Assembly: GCA_027475525.1 (NCBI GenBank)
Contig: JAMWFC010000082.1
Span: forward strand, 3,382,615 to 3,446,614
Reading direction: 5' to 3'
Length of the DNA stretch: 64,000 bases
Source: Macrolepiota albuminosa
Taxonomy: Eukaryota > Basidiomycota > Agaricomycetes > Agaricales > Agaricaceae
In this document: in pieces, positions 21,720-30,866 of the stretch
How the letters are laid out: each line of letters opens with the position of its first letter
Numbering within the stretch: the first letter of the stretch is position 1
Notes under the pieces: generated by a model
Told to the model about the DNA's origin: nothing
What the model saw: the letters and a program-made list of their open reading frames with translations, nothing else
The model's database searches: none
Translations under genes and position numbers: made by a program

Positions 21720-23954
21720 TCAATTTTCGTCTTCAGTAAGTGACAGCGAGTCGTCTAGCGGCAGGAGGTTGCCAACTTGCACGTGGTTGAGGCTTTGCCA
21801 CTCCAAAGCCTCGTTGCAGTCGGCTTGATACTCCTCCAAAGTGTCCATACTCCTGGTTAGGTTGGAGTAGCAAAGTCGCGACGCCATGATCTGCTGCCAA
21901 ACTCGTTCCCGCTTGCGACCCAAGACCGCTCACATGCTTGCTGCACGTGTCGCCATCTGCTCTATCACCTGGGGAGGGTAGAGGGCCACCACAGGATAGA
22001 CCAAGTCCTCCCCCAGCTACTTGTAGGATTTGCCAGTGACTCTTGGCTGAGGCTGGGGGGTCCAAGACGACGGCCCACTCTCGCTTGCCCACTGCCACGT
22101 CACCAGTTCATCCCCACTTGCCCAGGGGGTGGCAGGCGCCAAGGGCGGCAACTCCTGGGACTCGCCAGGGAAGTCCCGCAAGGTTTCCTCCATCTCCCCC
22201 TTGGCATCCTCGTTGCCACCCTCTGCCTCCTCGCAACTCGGCGATGCTCCACGGGTTTCCTCCTCTCCAGCTGCCTTCTGCGCGCTAGAAGGCTCTCCCA
22301 TTACCACGTCACCCTCATCTCCCTGAGCACCAGCAGTCGAAATATCGGTTGGCGTGTTGCCAGGCAAGACGAGGGGGGACAACAAGCGGCTGGGACCCGC
22401 CTCCCTGCTAATGGGAGGAAGGCGGCTTGCAGCAAGGGCCTCCTCTAAGTCCCTCATCTCGGTGTCCTCAGCAGTTGAAGAGGACTGGGGAGACTCGATC
22501 CGGACGCGCTTGGCCTTAGCCTTGCCCTTGCTAAGGGAGGATGCCTTGCGTTTTTCTTGGCGTTTGCCAATGCCTAGCTGGCCGACTGTTTCTGACTCTT
22601 CTTCTTGGCGCGTTGGCAGCGCCAAGGAGGATTTGCTGATCCTGGCCGCCCTCCCAGCGGCAACCTCCTTGCGTTCCCCCTCCACAAACTCCCTAGCCCG
22701 CTTCACCAAAACCGCCCGGGAAAAGGTCTTTTCGACAAAAAGATCTGGCGCCCCGCCACGCTCATGACTCTTGGTGCCGTCGATTGTGCAAGCACATTTG
22801 AGAGTGCCGCACCGGTAACAAGGTTGGGCGCCAGTGGGGAACCAGCAACTTTCTGAGTTGTTATTGGCCCAGCATTTGTCACACTGCCCTTACTTGAGAA
22901 CCAGAATCATACGAAAAGCCAAGGCAACTTACCGCTCCATGCGAGGCCTTAAACTCCTGGCGCATCGCCAGGGAGACTGTGCGTTTGTTCTTTATCTTGG
23001 GCAGCTCTACTCCTCCCTCAATACCCTCATCCACAACTACGTCTTCCCGGCGCGGCAAGAGCAATCCCTTCAACTCCTTGTCGTCAAACGTCGTCTGACT
23101 CGGGAGCTGGGATGAGGTCAATAAAAGTCAGTAAAGATCTACAACAGCATACCTCGTATTGAGGGCCCTTCCCCTTGCGAGACTAGCAAAAGACACTGTC
23201 GGTAAGAAGGCAACAGCAACAGCAAAAGACTTACTTTCTTCTTCAAAGCCTTGCCAGGCTTTGAAGGCGAGCCCCCTGTGCTTGCCGGCAGTGTGGGGCC
23301 CTGAACACTGTCAGCACGAGACCCCTTGCTTGAGCCCTCGGCAACCAATCCCTGCCTTTGCTCCTTGGCGATCTCTGCCCTCACTACCACCAAGGTGTGG
23401 GCGGCAGCAGCAGCGGCAGCCTCCTCCTGTTCTTGCTCGATCTGCAACTGAGCAAGGGGCTCCAGCACCTCTTGTTTACTGTGAGGGAATAGTTCAGTCC
23501 ATAGCTAGAAGAAAAGGTCAGAAGCTACTTACTCGGTTGCCGATGCACTTACTGTCATCGGCAACGCGCCAGAGAGAATGTCCTCCAGCTCATCCTCAAT
23601 GGTGGGGACGGCAGGAGGCGCCTAGGGAATGGTTAGTCAAGCGGCACGGCAAGCACCAAGGGAACTTACAAAGCGGGAGAAGGGCGCCAACCACTCAGTG
23701 CCACGATTATCTATGTACTGCGCATGGCACCACTCGCGCACCTCAATCTCACAATCCCAACCAACGCCAAGGATGCGCACATTGTACCATTGCTCCAGGA
23801 GTTTCATTATGCCAACGACTAGGTTTTGGGAGGCCTCGGCACCAACACCCTCAATGTGGCAAATAAAATGGTTGGCCTTGGCGATGTACGTGTATGCGGC
23901 TTCCTGAGCTGCTTGGGAAGGCACGGGGGGCAGAGTTGAAATACGGAAGGACAT
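21720..23954 (-). pseudogene. Antisense intron-containing accessory gene of gypsy element 1 (cysteine cluster protein)
   Basis: Lies inside the element between pol and the 3' LTR, on the opposite strand, tail to tail with pol. Exons: 23954-23670 (starts MSFRISTLPPVP), 23621-23553 (possibly longer), 23478-23235, 23182-23153 (30 nt), 23106-22933, 22883-21720, with GT..AG borders. The last exon opens with a cysteine cluster, pattern C-x2-C-x8-C-x8-C-x2-C-x4-C-x-C, then a basic region (VLVKRAREFVEGERK; GKAKAKR), an acidic Ser-rich middle and a helical end. Stops TAG 22,017-22,019 and TGA 21,930-21,932 show decay. A homologue with matching exons is in element 2 (30,867-33,164). I do not recognise the family; the cluster and basic patches suggest nucleic-acid binding. 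Confidence 0.75.
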
Positions 23955-24115
23955 TTTTTTTATTCTAGAGCGCCAGGAAAAATTGGGGAGAAGAAACAAA
24001 GTCCAAACTCACGTGCCAGGACTATAAACGAAGTTTGAAGAACGCACGGGCCACATGTCACAAAAACGGTAACGGTAGCCTTATTTGGTGACTGAGGACA
24101 GTCAATTTTTCAGTT

Positions 24116-24124
24116 GGGGGGAGA
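24116..24124 (+). promoter_or_regulatory. Polypurine tract
   Basis: GGGGGGAGA directly precedes the 3' LTR, where plus-strand DNA synthesis is primed. Element 2 has GGAAGGAGA at the same place. Confidence 0.75.
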
Positions 24125-25061
24125 TGATAGGACCCTATACAGGTTAGGCACATCAACGGCAGGCTTGGCACCAGCTCTGGAAACCTTGCCGCACTCGTCC
24201 TGAACTTGGCACACGCGTTTTATCCATTTTAAGCCATTCCCGATGGCCGGACACAGCAAGAAGCAGATCCGATCAATGATAGTGCCAACGGCAGCAGGAA
24301 TGACAACTGACAGATGGCATCAGTTACTGACAACAGCGCTTAGCAAGAAGATTGATGATCTATCAAAAACTGACAGACAGCTTGGTGTTTGACCTTGGCG
24401 GATAACACCGCTTAGTGCCTTGATTTGGTGCCTGACATTGATTAGGTATGTTGATGGACAGAAGAATGATGGTTTGATGGTTTAGCATCACGATCTGCCA
24501 CCTGGCGCCGCTAAAGGTCTTGAATGGACGGCAGGGATCTGAAACCGTTGGAGCTACCCCTTATAAAATTTTCTAGTTTACCGCTCTTTGGCCACTGGCG
24601 ACGGCAAACTCTTTGTAGTATAAAAGTACTTACCAACTTGTACAATCATCATCAGACGAGTACAGAGTTTCCTGCTCCCCTTACTTCAGTCTCCCTTACG
24701 CTCAAAGTCTCATTTACGGTCGGCAACGTCGAACTTGTCGGCAGTTGCAGACTATCGCCAGCTTTCAACCTCTTTGTGCCTTGCAGCTACGGCAGGCATT
24801 ACCAACGCTTAGATCTTGCTAAGCTTACCATGTCCTTACCGCTCACTTTTGCCGTGTTCACTTACCGCATTTTTCTTAGGCGCTTTACCTTAGCGCTTGA
24901 CACTTGCCGACACCCGGTACCGACTTTTCACCTTTTTCACAGGCGCGTTCTCTGGGACCTGCCCGGAACTCCCTCAACACTTTAGCGCACCCAACGCATA
25001 CCCTTTTGGTACGGTAACACTATAACTATATTTGTTACTGACCAAACTTTGGGCGTCATCA
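24125..25061 (+). repeat. 3' LTR of gypsy element 1
   Basis: 937 bp, the same length as the 5' LTR, same ends. Carries TATAAAA at 24,619. Followed by the ACAC target duplication. Confidence 0.9.
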
Positions 25062-25256
25062 ACACGTATGACTTGACATGAGGATAAGAGAAGAATTAAC
25101 AAATTGTATCAACAACGTGAGTTATAATTTGGCACTGGTAATCATAGTTAATTTATTTCAACAGAACAAGAATTTCATGCTAGAGCAAAACATGGTTGAT
25201 GTAGGCCTATTGGCCCTTTAAATTGAGCTGATTGTACTGATGATGTGTCCGTTGAT

Positions 25257-25540
25257 ATGTCAGAGTCACCCTCACCATCTTCATCGTCATGCCTGAAAGC
25301 AAACTATGAAGACATCACACTTACCAGACCTCAGGAGCCATATACACCGGAGGACTTTGCATTTTTGACTGCAGACTACCTGCTTGATGAGGATTTCTGG
25401 GCCTCAGATGCATTACACGGATCTAATGAAGAGGAGGAATACACATCGGACGAGTCCTGCTTGATGAGGATTTCTTAGGCTCAGATGCATTACATGGATC
25501 TAATGAAGAGGAGGAATACACATCAGATGAGTAATTTAAT
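25257..25540 (+). CDS. Small acidic hypothetical protein fragment
   Basis: Frame begins at ATG 25,257 (MSESPSPSSSS) and contains TRPQEPYTPEDFAFLTADYL followed by SDALHGSNEEEEYTSDE. The C-terminal segment is encoded twice with a 77-bp period, but the copies differ at several positions and the second is out of frame. Unrecognised; it may be the tail of a passenger gene of a DNA transposon. It lies just outside the gypsy 3' LTR. Confidence 0.3.
25386..25539. repeat. Diverged 77-bp-period duplication
   Basis: 25,386-25,462 and 25,463-25,539 align without gaps but differ at about six positions. Same period as the perfect duplications elsewhere, yet not identical; it may join two diverged repeat copies. 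Confidence 0.6.
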
Positions 25541-25765
25541 CGTTAGTTACTATAATTCATGGCTTTTCCGTTGGTTATTTTTCGTTAAGATTAACTGTCC
25601 AGTTGTTTTGATCCGTTATGCTACTCTCATGGACGGAAAAAACCACACACTATTCAATGATTACACAATCAATTTACTACAAGTAAAATGCTAGCATCAT
25701 GAAGTTGATCCATTCAGTCTAATATTCTGGGTGTAGTCAAAAATTCTCGACAGTTTGATGTCAAT

Positions 25766-25843
25766 GCACTAGTGGGAGTCGAACCTACCTACTGCAAGAT
25801 ACAAGGAATACCAATTGAGAATATTCCACTACACCACGGATGC
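25766..25843 (-). mobile_element. SINE family A head, minus orientation, complete
   Basis: On the minus strand it begins GCATCCGTGGTGTAGTGG and ends GGTTCGACTCC then CTAGTGCA. The start resembles fungal tRNA-Gly, and the outer four bases of the ends can pair. The anticodon arm is not convincing, so a SINE head is favoured over a working tRNA. Confidence 0.6.
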
Positions 25844-26030
25844 TTACTGGACAGTGCTATGATGTAAATAATTATCAGTCTACAGATGAATCAGTTGCAG
25901 TAAATTCTTGGATCCGTCTATGTACAGGATACCACTTCAGCAGACCCCTTCCACCTCCTGTCAATTTACCAAAAGTAAAAATTGATAATACTATCCATTC
26001 AAATTCTGTATAATACTAACTTGTAGTAAA

Positions 26031-26110
26031 TGCCTGTGGTACAATTGAATATTGATACATTGATATTTCATATTGTGCACAAGAGCTGGGTTTGACTGCC
26101 ACTAGTGCAC
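26031..26110 (+). mobile_element. SINE family A head, diverged
   Basis: TGCCTGTGGTACAATTG start and a B box changed to GGTTTGACTGCC; ends TAGTGCAC. The mutated B box suggests it is dead. Confidence 0.6.
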
Positions 26111-26194
26111 ATAGATGACTCAACTTTTTACAGTATGAGTGCTATGATATAAATAAATATCAGTCTAACATTGTCAATTCAATACTTGTAGTAA

Positions 26195-26470
26195 GCGCCT
26201 GTGGTACAATGGAATATTGATACATTGATATTTCATGTTATGCGCAAGAGGTGGGTTCGACTCCTGCTAGTGCACATTATATAATAGCAGCAGGCTGCTG
26301 ACGTCTGCTAGCATCATTAATGTGATTTGTTTAAAATTCCAGAGATTTCTGCAATAGCATAAGGTGGACAACTTTGCCCATCTGGTCATTCCAGTTCATG
26401 TGAACTGGAATGATCTCATGCGCCAAGTCCTCCATCCTATACCTGCTTCAGTAATTTCTAGAGTTTTGAA
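26195..26470 (+). mobile_element. SINE family A unit
   Basis: Head 26,195-26,275 (GCGCCTGTGGTACAATGG, GGGTTCGACTCC), tail with AGCAGCAGGCTGCTGACG. Confidence 0.65.
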
Positions 26471-26618
26471 TTAATTGTTAGTTACTACACAGTATGATAA
26501 ACAAAATAAGGTTGTAATTTTATAGTGTCTTTTTATACTGCTGCATTCCCTTCCATACTACAAGTAAAAATTGATAACACTATCCAATCAAATTCTGTAC
26601 AATACTGACTTTTGGTAA

Positions 26619-26890
26619 GCACCTGTGGTCAAATGGAATATTGATACATTCATATTTCATATCATGCACAACAGGCGGGTTCGACTCCTGCTAGTGCGCA
26701 TTATATAATAGCAGCAGGCTGCTGACGTCTGCTAGCATCATTAATGTGATCTGTTTAAAACTCCAGAGATTTCTGCAGTGGCATGGGTTGGTCATCTTTG
26801 AGCATCTGTTCATTCTAGTACCTCACGTGTACTGGAATCCTCATGTGCACAAATTCCTCCATCCCATTCCTGCTTCAGTAATTTCTAGAG
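26619..26890 (+). mobile_element. SINE family A unit
   Basis: Head 26,619-26,700 (GCACCTGTGGTCAAATGG, GGTTCGACTCC), same tail, leading into the shared segment that starts near 26,910. Confidence 0.65.
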
Positions 26891-27671
26891 TTTTGAATGG
26901 ATCAACTTGATGATGCGAGCAAGCCAATGAACAGATTTATAGACACAGGTCCACCAGACTTGTTTCTCCTCTTTCAACCTAGCACCATCCCTACTAAAAT
27001 ATTGGTCATTTTTACACAGGAAGAGGACATCAACTACCGTCTGCTGATGTCAGCTGGGTCACATGCCAACATCCGCTACCGTCCGCTGGCATGCCAGTGG
27101 ACAGCAGACACTAATGCACTCTCTTCCGCCTTTCCCCCTCTTTCTCCCCAGTGCCATCCTCTCTACTCTCCACACTACCTCACACGCCACCCCCTTCCCT
27201 CCTCCTCCCTGACCTGACGTCCACTGGTATATCCATGCTCCTCCCCCTCCCCTTCCCCCTTCCTCCTCTTTCTCCCCATCCCCATCCCTCTTCTGCCACC
27301 CCCCACGCTCTCTGAGATGCCACCTCATGCAGCGGACGCCTACGCACCTCCTTTCCTTCTTTCCCGCCCTGATGCCGGGCGATGCCAGACAATGCCAGGG
27401 GTTGCTGACGGATTCCCGTGGATGCCAATGGATGTGGATGGATGCTGACAGATGCCAGCGGGTCACGACAGCTGCCGACGAACTCCGACAGATGCCAGCT
27501 AATAGCCAGCTGATGGCAGATGATGCCAACACCCCTTTCAAGCCACAAAACCTCTTTTGGAAGGTATGCCACTCCCCTTCCACCTCAAAATATCCATACA
27601 GGGACCTGCAGGAACATAGGTGGACATCTGCTCATTGTGTTATCCAACCTTTGACTCTATCCATTGGTAAT

Positions 27672-27873
27672 GGACCTGTGGTGCAATGGTTAAATGTGTG
27701 TTCCATTGCTGGAGGCCTGCCCAAGGCCAGGGGTTCAATTTCCCCCCACAGGCATACGGCGGGCAAGACAATGTTTCTTTTTCTTTGGTCCAACTGCCCA
27801 AGGCCAGGGGTTCAATTTCCCCCCACAGGCATACGGCGGGCAAGACAATGTTTCTTTTTCTTTGGTCCAACCA
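27672..27873 (+). mobile_element. SINE family B, tRNA-derived, copy 2
   Basis: Head 27,672-27,754 (GTGGTGCAATGGTTA, GGGTTCAATTTCCCC) and the tail ending TTTCTTTTTCTTTGGTCC. Transition differences from copy 1 remove CpGs. The unit is lengthened by a 77-bp duplication at 27,718. Confidence 0.6.
27718..27871. repeat. 77-bp perfect tandem duplication in SINE B copy 2
   Basis: Copies 27,718-27,794 and 27,795-27,871 are identical; SINE B copy 1 has the segment once. Confidence 0.9.
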
Positions 27874-27894
27874 GCCTCTGTGGACCTGCATAAG

Positions 27895-28725
27895 TGTCAT
27901 GACCCCTCCCCCCCGGAACCTTCCCGGGACACCCCCGGAGCCCCGTCTGGGAACCTCTTTCATCGACCCCACAGCGTGCCCCGCCCCCACAGCCACCGAT
28001 GCCACCATCACGCGCATCAAGGACCGCCATCAGCCAACCCCCAGAACCCCGCCTCACGGACCCCAGGATCCCCCGCCATCAACGATCAGATCACACGACT
28101 CGCCTCCAGCCATCACGCATCACCGCCCCCTCCGCGCCAATTGATCGCGCATCCCCACATGCACAATCCCAGTATACAGTCTCTGCCCACTACTCAATGA
28201 CCCGGAATTCATCCCAGACACCCCAGAACCCCGAGACACGGTCCCGTAGTACTTATAGCACAGTTCTCCATTGTATTCGCTAGTCTTGATTTTACTTTGG
28301 TTATTGCGTGCCCTCTTGCTTGACTGGTACGCCTTGATTGGTACACTTCGACTGGCATGCCTAAGTATTCACGTGCTCTAAGTTTTGGTACGCACTTTGC
28401 GACTCTTGATTTACTAACTTGGTCTCGTCTTAGAACCTCCGGTTCACGACTCGACCCCCTCTAACTCTCAGTTACCTCCAACCCAATTTACTAACTTGGT
28501 CTCGTCTTAGAACCTCCGGTTCACGACTCGACCCCCTCTAACTCTCAGTTACCTCCAACCCAAAACCCCTGGACTCTAGTCCCCTCTCCTGGGATTACCC
28601 CTGTCCCCATCTTGAACCCCAGAGTCCTAGCCCTGGAGTTCCAGACACCCGAGTATTCGTAGGTCAAGTCCGCATTGTAAGGGTGTTGCTTTCCCGGAAA
28701 GCCCCCGACTCAGCGGAACCTGACA
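27895..28725. mobile_element. Solo LTR of a second retrotransposon family
   Basis: Begins TGTCATGACCC and ends GGAACCTGACA (TG..CA, 5-bp inverted ends TGTCA/TGACA). Flanked by ATAAG on both sides (27,890-27,894 and 28,726-28,730). Copy A of the segment has the undivided site (ATAGG), so it marks an empty site. No coding capacity. Orientation is not determined. A 77-bp duplication inflates its length to 831 bp. Confidence 0.85.
28409..28562. repeat. 77-bp perfect tandem duplication in the solo LTR
   Basis: Copies 28,409-28,485 and 28,486-28,562 are identical. Confidence 0.9.
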
Positions 28726-29296
28726 ATAAGCCTCTGCAGATGTTCACTGGTGCCCTGCGCAGGCCTGGGAGGGCCTGCATAGGTTTGAGTGGGTCAATAT
28801 AGGTCTGCGTGGATGTCCGCTGGTGGCTTGCGTAGGCCTGCGTAGGTCTGCGGGGCCCTTTTGTGGATGTACACTGGCATCAGAGGTGGGAAAAGGAGGG
28901 AAGGGGATGCACGCAGCCTCGAGTTATTGTGGGGAGGAAGGGAGAGGGGAGGGAAGTGGGGAACCTTGAGGAGGGTTGATTCATGCCATGATGTCCGCCA
29001 ATTAAGGAGGCTTTCACTTGTGGGCTAATGCCTGCTGGTGGCCGCTGATGCACATTGATGTCTGCTAGTGTCCGCTGGCATCTGCCGGGCCTGCATGCGC
29101 ATGTGTGTGCCTGCCTTTTATCGATCCACTGGACCGTGTCATACAGCACATTGTGACACATCCACGGCTCTGTATTCTACGGCACTGTGGGCACTGCACC
29201 GCTCCAGTATAGCAGACTCTGCTAGACATGTATGGTACAGCACAAAGCAAGCTCCCGTACAACGTATGACACATACCATTGTGATGCCCTACCCTG

Positions 29297-29859
29297 GTTT
29301 GAGGACAACAACTTTAATGTCCTTTGGTGGCCAGCCCAATCCCCTGATCTCAACCCTATTGAACATCTCTGGGAGTACCTCAAAGAGCAACTTAGGCAGT
29401 ATGAAACACCTCCTTATGGTGTGCATGAATTATAGGAGAGGATCTCTGGGAGTACCTCAAAGAGCAACTTAGGCAGTATGAAACACCTCCTTATGGTGTG
29501 CATGAATTATAGGAGAGGATTGCAAAGGAGTAGAATGAAAAACTACCAGAGGTATGCCAAAGACTAATAGAAAGCATGCTAGAAGGATTCAAGCAGTTAT
29601 CAAGGCAAATGGAGGACATACAAAGTACTAGATACTAAAATTAGAGATGCTCAAAAAACTGTCCCAATGAGTGAATATTTTAAAATGGCTATTGCTCCAT
29701 CAGTTTTGATCTTGATTATATAAACTTAGATTCATTTTTGTAGTTACGATGCTATAGTACTTTACGTGATTTAATCAGGATTTTAAGTACTTTCCATCCT
29801 TCATGCCAATGTCATCTTTCAAAAAGTATAAAACATTAGGACAGTTTTTTGAGCCACTG
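29297..29859 (+). mobile_element. Tc1/mariner transposon, 3' part only
   Basis: Encodes the C-terminal part of a Tc1-type DDE transposase: WPAQSPDLNPIEHLWEYL with the final acidic pair, then YGVHEL. Stops replace expected Trp codons (TAG for TGG), and the frame is further split by the 77-bp duplication. The right end is a terminal repeat, CAGTGGCTCAAAAAACTG read inwards, ending at a TA (29,860-29,861). The 5' half is missing; coding sequence begins where the direct repeat ends. Confidence 0.8.
29365..29518. repeat. 77-bp perfect tandem duplication (Tc1 fragment)
   Basis: Copies 29,365-29,441 and 29,442-29,518 are identical and repeat the coding sequence after HLWEYL. Confidence 0.9.
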
Positions 29860-29861
29860 TA

Positions 29862-30345
29862 CATTCCATGCCATTCCCAAGGATTGATCAATTGTGCCAT
29901 TAGCGCTCTGCATATTAAGAATGATTGTTGGGTCATAAATGATGCCAAGTTTGTTAGCGACATTGGCAGCCATTGAAATGATTTGTGATCCACTGTCCAC
30001 AATAGACTCTACCTCGCTTTTTCTGTCAACTGTCAACATAATTGAGTGAATTGCATGAGAGTCTTGGGCTACAGTAAGGATGGCAGGATTGTCGCTAGAT
30101 CTTAGCAACTTGAGGTAGGTTTTGACTGGGTCAATGGACATAGCTTCTTTGAGTGGTGCGGCCTCTTCTTTGATTTCCGGTGCTACCATCTAAATCCAGG
30201 TAGCGCGTCATTGCATTCATCCACCGCCATTACATTGTTAGCTACATTTCATTGAGGGGTAACTGCTGTATGCATCTGATTCCTGACATCTGGCGCCACA
30301 CTGCATAGCTCTCCTACTGATAGCGTGACCTGACTCTTCATAATG
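29862..30345 (-). pseudogene. Protease fragment of gypsy element 2
   Basis: Encodes IMKSQVTLSVGELCSVAP, then the active site IVDSGSQIISMAANVANKLG and ILNMQSANGTIDQSLG, aligned with 16,100-16,580 of element 1. Ends at the Tc1/mariner insertion. Confidence 0.8.
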
Positions 30346-30429
30346 TGAACAAGCCAGCTGTTTATGCTGTCTGTCTCAAGGTTGCCAAGCGCTATCATGT
30401 GCTTATGGTGAAATGCCAGTCCAGCCATC

Positions 30430-30700
30430 ACGAGTTATTGCATTATCCCTAATTCATAAGTGCTGTCACTGGCTAGCTAGGCCCTGTGCTGATTAATTAG
30501 CATCACCTGTCAAGACCTTACTGACAGCGTGATGACAGCTGTCATTCCAGCTGCCACTGGCATTATCACTGATTGATCTTGATGGTTGCCATGCGTGTCC
30601 ATTGGAAATGGCCTAGAAATGGTAAGTTGCATGCGGCAAGGTGTCCAGAACCGCTGCCGAGCCTGCTGTTGATGCACCTAGCCCATGTGAGGTCCTATCA
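30430..30700 (-). repeat. Truncated 3' LTR of gypsy element 2
   Basis: Starts TGATAGGACC at 30,700 on the minus strand directly after GGAAGGAGA; similarity to the element 1 LTR is clear for about 250 bp and then stops. Confidence 0.7.
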
Positions 30701-30866
30701 TCTCCTTCCAACTGAAAATTTGACTGTCCCCAGTCACCAAAAATAGCTCCTGTTACTGTTTTGTGACAGGTGGCCCATGCATCTGCAAAAAACCCCCTTA
30801 TAGTCCTAGCACATAAGTTTGGACTTCACCTCTTTTCCTGAAAATCTCTGGCGCTCTCTCAAAAAA

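Larger units (their letters stand above)
13276..25061 (+). mobile_element. Full-length Ty3/gypsy LTR retrotransposon (element 1)
   Basis: Bounded by two 937-bp LTRs that begin TGATAGGACCC and end in GTCATCA; flanked by the 4-bp direct repeat ACAC (13,272-13,275 and 25,062-25,065). Internal order: primer-binding site, gag, protease, reverse transcriptase, RNase H, integrase (all plus), then an antisense gene, polypurine tract and 3' LTR. Domain order with integrase after RNase H is the Ty3/gypsy order. It cannot be active: it has at least seven in-frame stops, frameshifts, and a solo LTR inserted between protease and reverse transcriptase. Confidence 0.9.
25690..29297. repeat. Large direct repeat, copy B (SINE-rich segment)
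   Basis: Second copy of 9,990-13,255. It is lengthened by the solo LTR at 27,895-28,725 and a 77-bp duplication at 27,718, and differs from copy A mainly by transitions. It stops where Tc1/mariner coding sequence begins. Confidence 0.75.

Noticed and set aside
22043..22856. Plus-strand open frames over the antisense gene
   Set aside because: They are shadows; homology, splice sites and the cysteine cluster belong to the minus strand.
27694..28283. Plus-strand Pro-rich open frames across SINE B and the solo LTR
   Set aside because: They cross a target-site duplication and a 77-bp artefact, so they cannot be a single gene.
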